Shown: positions 56,475 through 64,000 of the stretch, one piece after another
How positions within the stretch are numbered: position 1 is the first letter of the stretch
Layout: every line of letters starts with the position of its first letter
NCBI GenBank assembly: GCA_027924645.1
Contig: BSBN01000445.1
Location: 7,981,001 to 8,045,000 of the forward strand
DNA from: Cunninghamia lanceolata
Taxonomy: Eukaryota > Streptophyta > Pinopsida > Cupressales > Cupressaceae
DNA length: 64,000 nt
Direction of reading: 5' to 3'
The notes under the pieces: generated by a model
What the model saw: the letters and a program-made list of their open reading frames with translations, nothing else
Databases searched by the model: none
What the model was told of the DNA's origin: nothing
Program-made: the position numbers and the translations under genes

Positions 56475-57090
56475 GTGTGAGGTGGCAACAGGGGCAATCA
56501 TGGCTGGAAGAGAGGTGGTCATGGTGGTGCTGGAGCTTATAGGAAGGGCAACAGGCCTTTCAATGGAGAAGGTTACCAACATTGGCATCCTGCACAACAT
56601 GAAGGAAACAAGAATGGATGGTCAGGGAAGCAAAGAGGGGGTCGCCCCTGCACCTCTCAAACATAAGGTAAAATCATTCCAAGATCCCGCGGAACAATCA
56701 ACACAAACCAGGGGATTGGAGGAGAAACAAAAATCAGGCTTCTAGTGTGTGGGTGCCCAAAAACAACCTGCAAAGTGGTAAACCCTACTCTCCACCAGAT
56801 AGGAGAAGTAGAATAATGAAACTCACCACCAATTATATACATCCACGAAGGGATTACCTAAAGGAGTTCAGGCTATTTGCAAAATGGTCTGGTCTGGGGG
56901 CATGAAAAAAGGAAATCATCGAGTGGATCAACTCACACTTTGAGGGCCGGGTAAGAACCAGATCCTTATCCAATAATTTCTTCTTATTAGAATGTGTAGA
57001 TATGAAAAAAAAAAAAAAATCTATATGGTGAACCATGTTAACACAGAGCAACACACATTTAGCTATGGATGCCATCACCTTATCAAATTT
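56475..57090 (+). pseudogene. LINE ORF1-like remnant (Gly/Asn/Trp-rich region plus DUF4283-like piece)
   Basis: Across shifting frames the translation shows a G/N/H/W-rich segment (about 56500-56700, with NGWSGKQRGG). It is followed at about 56849-57080 by DYLKEFRLFAKWSGL, KKEIIEWINSHFEGRVRTR and SLSNNFFLLECVDM. This spacing of tryptophans, arginines and FFLLEC recalls the N-terminal domain (DUF4283) of plant LINE-type ORF1 proteins. A poly(A) run at 57004-57018 lies inside it. Several stops (such as TGA near 56905) show it is dead. Family assignment is from memory of the pattern and moderate only. Confidence 0.45.
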
Positions 57091-57213
57091 TGCAATTTCT
57101 TATTCTTGAAATATATTTCCAAATATTATTTATCAATTTATAACATATGAGAGATGTTCTACATTCTAGTACCTATCAAGATAATGCATCTAATGTTACA
57201 TTTTATTTTGTAG
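57091..57213 (+). other. Intron-like sequence with 3' splice site before the ABCG exon
   Basis: AT-rich, ending in TTTTATTTTGTAG at 57201-57213, a good plant pyrimidine tract and acceptor. A branch-point-like CTAATG lies at about 57190-57195. Confidence 0.6.
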
Positions 57214-57405
57214 GCAGGGCCAATGATTAAAAGAAAGGGTCTTGCAAATATCTATGAACACATATTAATCTTGACATGGAGATCATGCTTGAACATGGCT
57301 AGAGATTTTAATTACTTTTGGTTGCGGCTAATGTTGTATTTGTTGCTTCTGATCTATATGGGGACAGTCTTCACAAATATAGGCCATACACTATTTTTAG
57401 TTAAG
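57214..57405 (+). CDS. Single exon of an ABCG half-size transporter (WBC type), partial gene
   Basis: Exactly 64 open codons lie between an AG acceptor (57212-57213) and a GTAAGT donor (57406-57411). The translation, with LTWRSCLNMARDFNYFW, LRLMLYLLLLIYMGTVF and TNIGHTLF, matches the start of the transmembrane domain of plant ABCG transporters, where the pattern is LT-RSF-NM-RD-GYYW-RL followed by the first hydrophobic helices and GTIF. ABCG half-transporters export lipids, cutin and wax precursors or hormones at the plasma membrane. No other exon is visible in the window. Element C lies 278 bp downstream, so it could be a real exon between very long introns, or a captured or orphaned exon. 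The intact frame and splice sites favour recent function. Confidence 0.72.
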
Positions 57406-57683
57406 GTAAGTGGAAGTATTACTACTTTTTGATTGGAAGAGAATTTGTGTGATATAATTCTATTTTTGAATGCCTACTTAAACAAGAGAAGACTATATTT
57501 ATTTGCTAAAAGTCTAATAAAGTCATTTAATGTTTCCAACTTCCACCTACTGACTTCCAACTATTCACCTCCTTTTAAAGTTATTTCTATTTAACCTTTG
57601 AACAAGTTTACTCACTTGCATATAGATTTTAACTGATATAAAATTATAGCTAATACATTTACTATAATGGATGTCCTAATCAT
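57406..57683 (+). other. Intron-like sequence after the ABCG exon
   Basis: Begins with the donor GTAAGTGG. AT-rich, no ORF of note. ATCAT at 57679-57683 would be the target duplication of element C; its partner is beyond the window. Confidence 0.5.
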
Positions 57684-58780
57684 TGTTGGCAAGAGACACA
57701 TTGGAGCTTCTTGATTGTTGTCATTGATGGAAACAAAGGTTATCATACACATCCGCAATGCATGATAAGTCCTCACCAGAAGTCAGTTTGAAGAAGTGTT
57801 AAGGTCCGGTAAGCAAGAACAGAGCAGTCAGTAAGGTCCGACAGACAGGTCTGGATCTCTCAGTAGAAGTATCTCAGTGAAGTACGGATTTGGGGAAGTC
57901 AAGAGGAGTATCTTGACTAATAGATTCCAAGGTTTGAGCCTCCGGTATGGAAAGGATAAAGAGATATGAATGCTTGAGTGTCGGGTTCCCAAGTGACAGT
58001 ATGAACAGAGGAAGAACTGACTGGCAGAACATCAAACATTATTCTGGATGTGTTACTGATGATGGAAAAGGTTCTTAAGGCATAATTTATGTTTGGCCGA
58101 CATGATTGATGACTTCTACAAGTATATGCTTGATCCACATTACTTGATGTGCAAGGATTCATCTGAAAGATCAGAGTTTGTGAAAAGATTGACTATTCCA
58201 GATGCCAACTAGAAAGGTGATGAAATCACTTGTGCGGATATATATACAAGATGGATTTAGTTGTGAGAAGTGTTCTGGTTGTGTGTAATGTGTGAAGAAA
58301 AGTAGTAGACCCGAGTAAAAGCAGAAAGGAAGATTCGGTATGTGAAAGGAAAGCAACACAAAAGAAGAAGAAAGATGAAGTGCAGTAGATCAGTGTACTG
58401 AGCCTAACCGGAACTGAACTCTAGCATATGTTGATGCTCCTTATCAGTTCAAGTATTGTATTACTCTCATTATAAATTGTAGACAGTGTGTCTCTTGTAG
58501 GCAGTGTGCCTTTTATGAGCAGTGTGCTCGGGCAGTGAGCCCTAATTGGCAAGTGCCATTTTGTATTTCCATTCTTCTAACAGAGAATACAATCTTGGGT
58601 TAATCACCCTGTGGTTTTTTCCCTTAATAGGGTTTCCACGTCAAAAATACTGTGTCATGTGTATTTCCATTTCATGGTTATGTTTGTTTATTTGAATTAA
58701 TGCTGCATTGATTATAAAGAAAGTTAAGAAAGAAGAAATTAGTAGGATAACTGATTCACCCCCCGTCTCAGTTATTAACA
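57684..58780 (+). repeat. 5' LTR of element C, complete (1097 bp)
   Basis: It starts TGTTGGCAAGAGACAC and ends CTCAGTTATTAACA. A TATATATACAAG box lies near 58241. The conserved downstream block lies at about 58475-58665 (CAGTGTGTCTCTTGTAGGC, AGTGAGCCCTAATTGGCA), shared with A, B and G. Confidence 0.92.
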
Positions 58781-58781
58781 A

Positions 58782-58795
58782 TTGGTATCAAAGCC
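58782..58795 (+). promoter_or_regulatory. Primer-binding site of element C
   Basis: TTGGTATCAAAGCC directly after the LTR. It is one base off the initiator tRNA-Met complement TGGTATCAGAGC. Confidence 0.88.
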
Positions 58796-58845
58796 AATTT
58801 CCTCCTAACAAAGTCTAACAGCTTGAGGAAGATCTGGGAATTCAA

Positions 58846-60027
58846 ATGGATGTATATGGGTTAAGGGAGCAACTCAAGACTACCCTTGATGATCTTGAGC
58901 AGTCAAACTCTGAAGTCAATGAGTTAAAGGAAAGACTCAAACAGGTTGATGATTTCATGAGAGAACTAAAAGACAAATTAAGTCTCTCTATGAAAAAGAG
59001 AAAGGAGCTACTTCAGCAATTGGCAAGTCAAGGTGAAGCAAATGATACAAATGAAGATCTGAAGGAGAAAACCAAGTTATGTGAAAAGTTATCAAAAGAA
59101 ATCATTATGGTAAGACATGAAATGGAATCAGGAGTTATGAAGTTTACCCAAGAGGTTGAAGAGAAAAGAAAAACTGAAGATGATCTAAGACAATCCCTCA
59201 AGGAGAAATCAGAAGATTGCCACAAGATGGATAGAATCATCAGACATCTTGAATTTGATCTTGAAGATGCTAAAGATAATGAAGAAAAACTTGAGGATCA
59301 AATTGTCTCTCTTAAAAGGGATCTTCAAACAACAAATGACTATAAAGAAAAATTCAAGATAAGTTCTGCTCAACTTGAAGTTCTCCTTGAAAGTCAAAAA
59401 GGGGTAGATGACAAGTGTGGTTTGGGATATAAGAAAGGAGAAAGCTCTGGATCTGGTCAGAAGAACTTTGGATCAGAAAATCCAAGGAACAGGTCTAGAA
59501 GACCTCCGATAAGGCAGCCCAATGCTCAAAGATATCCATCCTTCAATGGATACTGCCACAACTGTAATAACTTTGGTCATAAAGCTAATCAGTGCAGAAA
59601 GAGAATGAATCAGACTAATACATCCTTCTCTAGACAATGTTTTAACTGCAAAAGGTATGGACACAAATCTCATGAATGTAGAAATATGCAAATAAACAAC
59701 TCATTTAATGGTAGATGCTTTGCATGCAATAGAATGGGTTATATGGCTAATCAATGCAGATCAAGAAGATATCAATCAAATATACAAAGAAATGTTGTTT
59801 GCCAAATTTGCAATTGATCTGGTCATATTGCAAAATTCTGCAAAAGCAAGAATCAGGACAAAAGAGGTCCGGTATATCATAATCAGAATCAAGATAAAGG
59901 AAAACAGAAAATGAATGCAGATGAAGTTCAAAGGGAGATGAACAAGATCTGGGTGAAGAAAAATACAGAGAATATGGGGGATGGATCCGCACCAAACTCT
60001 GGTGCTGATATTCCTTCCAGAAATTAA
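58846..60027 (+). pseudogene. Element C ORF1, coiled-coil/zinc-knuckle protein, one stop
   Basis: The frame is open for 323 codons from MDVYGLREQLKTTL at 58846 to a TGA at 59815-59817, inside knuckle 4 where A has an arginine codon. It then continues in frame to 60027 (tail ending DIPSRN). Coiled coil covers residues about 1-195 without interruption. Knuckles 1-3 are present (CHNCNNFGHKANQC, CFNCKRYGHKSHEC and CFACNRMGYMANQC, the third with Y for H). It is the best preserved copy of the coiled coil and confirms the start codon used for A and B. Confidence 0.87.
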
Positions 60028-60658
60028 AAAGTGAGACCTGGCTCAGGGGGAGACACAAAGAAAACCTTGTTCCCCCAGCCAGTCAATTGGTGCCAAAACT
60101 GGCACAAGGAGAGTTATGGATTAAAAGGGCTCATAAGAGGAACATCTAAAAGGGGTATGGTAAAGTTTTGAGAGATTCGAAAGAAGATTTGAAGAATCAA
60201 ATCCTTCCAGAATTGATCTGGTAAAACAGTCTTCCGGTAAAAATAGATTCTTTACAAGTTTGGTCCGGTATGATTCAAACTATGGTGTCTTGATCTACAG
60301 ATAGATCAAATGACTAATGAAAGGAAGATAGATTATCACAACTCTCCTAGAATAACTTCAAAATCTATCTCAGTGATCTGGAAAGGTTTTGTCTCTGAAT
60401 AAGGCAAACAAGGCTAACCAGAATGAATTAGGTTGTGCATTTATTGCAGAATGAAAATTAGGGCTTCTCAGAAATAAAAGAGTTCATTCGCTCATCATTT
60501 GTACACTCACATTCAAAGAAAAGAGAAAAGGAGCTCTGCAACTTCTCCCAAAGATCAAGACAATTTTTCATATAGCTCAATCCGGATTTCATCGTGTGCC
60601 CTAAACAGCGTAAAAGGTATTCTTTGTTCTTGATATCCCTCAGTAAGATTCTTTGATG
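60028..60658 (+). other. Element C spacer between ORF1 and ORF2
   Basis: Equivalent to 13772-14399 in element A and similar in length. It begins with the shared GGCTCAGGGGGAGAC tract. No supported ORF. Confidence 0.6.
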
Positions 60659-63600
60659 ATGGCTACTCTGAATATAGTAAATATTTCTGATAGACCTCAC
60701 CCACATTTAAGAAACATCCATACAAATCCTTGGAGGTAGATCCCCTAGGAGCATTCTCTAGTGTTTCGCATGGTGTTTTGCACACAGAAGATATTAGGGC
60801 TTACATACATTCAAATATTGAAGGGTTTGGGGAATTCAAACTAAGAGATATCTATCACAAACAATTGATAGACGATGCTTTTGAGCTTAAACCAGAATAT
60901 AAGGGCATCCAAGAGAAACATTTTGATCAGTTCATTCATTTCCCCTGCTTTGAAGAAGACGAATGGGTCCGGTATGTGTTGAGTAGGGTACATGACAACT
61001 TTCTATGGCTTAACAGACCTTGCAAAATCACCAAGGAAGCAATTAAGGCAGTAACTGGTTTACACTCCTCTGGAGGAATACCTGTCCTTAAACCTGTCAA
61101 AAACAACATTGTAACTGAGGCCACCGGATCAAAATTTGATAAGAGGGAAATGACCATTGAAGATATTACTGACCCGGATATCAAGTTTGCATCTATGATA
61201 ATAGGATACAAGATATATCACTCCAGTAGGGAGAATTCAGTATCTAGAACTACAGTATATATTGCCTATGAGATGCTGAGAAAGAATGCAGAATATGATC
61301 TCTGTGAACTTCTTTTGAGCCAATTAATGGAAAACATATAGAAGATCAAAAAGGACAAGAAGAACTCCTTTAAATATGGTGGACTAATATTATGTCTATT
61401 TTTCTACTTCATGAATGAGCTGCCCGAATCAAATGGATGGGTATGGCAAAATGACAAACCAGTAGCAATTCAGATCAGAGATTACTTGCATGAACTTGGG
61501 GATGCTAAGGCAAGGAATACAACTCTATGGGGTTACTTCAAGCACTTTCAAAATACAATGCAAATTAGAGAAAGAATCCCCAAATTAGTAGTTGAGAAAT
61601 ACAAGGATACAGTGTGCTTCATGGTAGACACTGATCAATGCCTAATGGAGGCAGTAGAGCCAAGGACAATCTAGATCATGCCTATGGGGTATGAAGTTGA
61701 TGAACAAATTGTAGAGCTACATGTTCAACACATGCTCAATCAGCCAAAGGACCCAAAAGCAGAAAGATTTGGAACCTTTGAAGACCTAAGTGTGGAAATT
61801 CATACAGAGCTAAGGCAGCCAGAGATCAAGAGGAAAGTGAGAAAATAAGTAGAAGATGTTGCCAAAGGCTTTGGCATCTCAAAGGAGGCACTTGATGCCA
61901 ATAGGAAAAAGATGGAAAGGGTTGAGGAAGAGAAGAAGGCAGAAAAGAAAAATGAGGAAAGTGTTTCGGCAAAACCTTCCACCCAGACCAGATCATCAAA
62001 GAGATCTGCACCTACCACTGCCAAAGGCTCAAGGACATCAAAACGGAAGCACAATCATCCAGCAAAGGAGAGAAAAGAACAAAGACAAAAGCCACAAGAG
62101 CTTATACCGGTCAAGGAGAAGAAGAGAAGGAAGAGGAATTTGTTGAAAAACTAACTCTATCCTTAGATGTTGTATAAAAGCAGTCACTATGGATGGGAAC
62201 CTGCAACCTCTAACAGAATTCTATGATGCATATAATGAAGTAGATAAAAAGATTCTGGAGGAAGCCACAGTCAAGTTTTTGAACACTTACAATAAAGCTT
62301 TTATTGAAATTATCTCTCTAATTCCCAAAAGCTTAGAGAAAAGACTTGAAATGAGGAAGAACAATGCTTGAGCAAAAGATCTTGAGATCTAGGAACAGGT
62401 CGCCATTCAGCTCTTCCCTTCAATCACTCCGCAGCAAATGAATATGGTCTTCAAAGATTGCAAGGATGAGTTCAAGAGCAAAGCCAGGATGAATCAGCTG
62501 ATGGTTGGTGAAACCGACAAAGTGGCAAGAGAGACTGAATAGATCCTTTGAAATGCTCTTAAAAAGTTCAACATTCCCATCACAGAGGACTTTGGTAAAG
62601 AAAAGGGCTCAGAATCCTCTACTCCGGAAGAGGTGGCTCATGAACAAACAAATATCTCTCCTCTGGTTTCCCCTACAGTCTTAGGATCTAAAGGAGAAGA
62701 AAGAATACATGAGAAAGAACCAGAGGTGAAAGAAAAAGAAGGTGATAGTACCAAGGTTGTAGAAGGAGAGACGACTTCAACAGAGAAGACCACAACTGCT
62801 AGTGGTAAGAATGTAGAAGGAGAGAAAGCTCCAAGAGATAGCTCTAAGAATGTAGAAGAAAAGAAAAATCTGTCTCCGGCAAGAGACACTGCAAAAACTA
62901 TCCAAGAATTCTTGAACAAAGAAACAATGGAGATTGATGAACTAGAGCTTTTACAAGGACCATTTAATTTTGATTCTCTTTCTTCGGTACAGACAATGAA
63001 GATAGCTTCATTTGCTAATGCAAAGGCTAAAGAAAAACTCCTAAAGTCTCACATGGAAGACTGTGAGTTGATAGAAGCTACTTTCGGAGTGCTGGAAAAA
63101 ATCATGCCATCTTTTCAGAAGGATCCCACAGCCTCCTCTTCTAGTAATCTCAAAACTCTAGTCAACAGTGTTAGTACACATTTTGATTCTCTAGAGAAGT
63201 CAGTTGAACAAAAGGTCTGGGAGGAGTTTTTGGATAAGAGATTCTCTGAAGTACAGGGTCTGATAACAAATGATAGGAGAGTTATGGATATGGGGGTAAA
63301 GAGCTTGGAAAATGCTCTTAAAGATGGCAGAAATATGTACAAATTTTGCTTATCTTGGCCCACAGTGACCAAAGATATTGAGAGGAAAGTAAAAGAACAA
63401 GAGGATAAACTACTAAGTCTATCTCAAAGTTTTGATCCTCTCTCATCCTCCATAGTAAATCAAGAGTGTCAAACTATTGCAATCACAAATGCAATAAAGA
63501 ATTTTGAGAAGGAAAGGAAGAACATAATTAGCCGGATGGGTGAACTTAGAAGGATCATTATCCCTAAGTTAGAGGCCATGCATGAGGCCATAAGTGATGC

Positions 63601-63766
63601 TCAGACTACCGCCTGAACCAATGATCCGACAGATCTTAAGAGGGCAGAAGCTTTTGCGTTCCTGTTGAGTGGTCACATCTCTATTTTGGATAGAATGAAG
63701 CAAAGTTGGGCAGCAGAATTGGTCCAATTAAAGACATCTTTTGCAGACATTCTTCAGTTTATGTGA
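60659..63766 (+). pseudogene. Element C ORF2, decayed homologue of the 1037-residue protein
   Basis: It starts at the ATG at 60659 (MATLNIVNISD). A 1 bp deletion near 60705 shifts the frame, which is recovered by 60730. Stops follow near 61340 (CAG to TAG), 61673 (TGG to TAG), 61846, 62370, 62390, 62540 and 63615, with frameshifts between about 62040 and 62190. Conserved blocks include DNFLWLNRPCKITKEAI, TGLHSSGG and SGWIWQNDRP-type motifs in the N-terminal half. MNQLMVGETDK and the C-terminal SSSIVNQECQTIA and RMGELRRIIIPKLEAMHEA follow. It ends QFM at 63766. The pattern of many scattered lesions shows no current selection on this copy. Confidence 0.87.
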
Positions 63767-63843
63767 GTATGTTATATGCGGCTAAGTATAGTTAAGTTTT
63801 TGAAAATTTTGATGCGTGGTTCCCACCCTTTGCCATTGATGTC

Positions 63844-63997
63844 AAAGGGGGAGTGAAGAGCAGTGAAAAATGTTGTAGCCAGCTAAGGGGGAGCTCCAGA
63901 AAATGTACATAAAGACAAAGCATCTGCTAAGGGGGAGTATAGTATAACACTTAGTCATTTTTCACTAAGTGTTGCCATCAATGCCAAAGGGGGAGAT
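63844..63997 (+). promoter_or_regulatory. Polypurine tract array of element C
   Basis: Tracts lie at 63844-63853 (AAAGGGGGAG), 63883-63893, 63928-63937 and 63985-63996, the last abutting the TGT that starts the 3' LTR at 63998. The spacing closely matches that in element A. Confidence 0.82.
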
Positions 63998-64000
63998 TGT

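Larger units (their letters stand above)
57684..64000 (+). mobile_element. Element C: third copy of the pol-less two-gene family, cut by the window end
   Basis: It has the same order as A: complete 5' LTR (57684-58780), tRNA-Met primer site, coiled-coil/zinc-knuckle gene, spacer, ORF2 and four polypurine tracts. The first three bases of the 3' LTR (TGT) are the last bases of the window. No pol genes. It keeps the 5' R-U5 and primer site that A has lost, but both genes are broken. Confidence 0.93.

Overview
The window looks like repeat-choked intergenic or intronic DNA from a land plant with a large genome; a gymnosperm is plausible but is an inference. No complete host gene is visible. Almost everything is transposable elements nested in one another. 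Plant origin is supported by Tat-type Ty3 elements with a second RNase H, Copia elements primed by initiator tRNA-Met, TTTAGGG-type telomere-like repeats, and a spliced plant-type ABCG transporter exon. Element borders were read from TG...CA ends plus matching target-site duplications (TSDs).

Layout. (1) An old Tat-type Ty3 element (called H) is the base layer. It survives at 32277-32647, 33848-33914 and 41143-44890, and probably includes 1-1425. (2) A second Tat-type element (E, 1431-32271, TSD ACCAC) is inserted in H. E has itself received a tRNA-derived SINE (1504-1787), a gag-only LTR element with 2.7 kb LTRs on the minus strand (D, 2503-10362, TSD TATCT), a pol-less Copia-like element (A, 11871-18841, TSD ATTGC) and a probable solo LTR in its integrase (27440-28406). 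(3) H also carries a solo LTR of E's family (F, 32648-33842) and a complete but decayed Copia element (G, 33915-41137, TSD AAATA). (4) H stops at 44891 against a CACTA-like end (K). K holds a foldback of telomere-like repeats and another copy of the pol-less family on the minus strand (B, 47929-55562, TSD CATTC), which in turn contains a 350 bp TRIM (54750-55099, TSD CAAGT). (5) To the right lie a LINE ORF1-like remnant, one ABCG transporter exon with splice sites (57214-57405), and a third copy of the pol-less family (C, from 57684). C runs off the window three bases into its 3' LTR.

Most interesting system. A, B and C form one family with LTRs of about 1.1 kb, an initiator tRNA-Met primer site and an array of four polypurine tracts. 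They have no protease, integrase, reverse transcriptase or RNase H. They carry two genes: a coiled-coil protein with four CCHC zinc knuckles, and a protein of about 1037 residues that I do not recognise. The second gene is fully open in A. The family shares its downstream LTR block, primer site and polypurine array with the Copia element G, so a G-like element may supply the enzymes. Element D is a second, very young non-autonomous family. Its LTR promoter has six perfect TGACGTCA palindromes upstream of a TATA box, and its primer-binding leader is duplicated.
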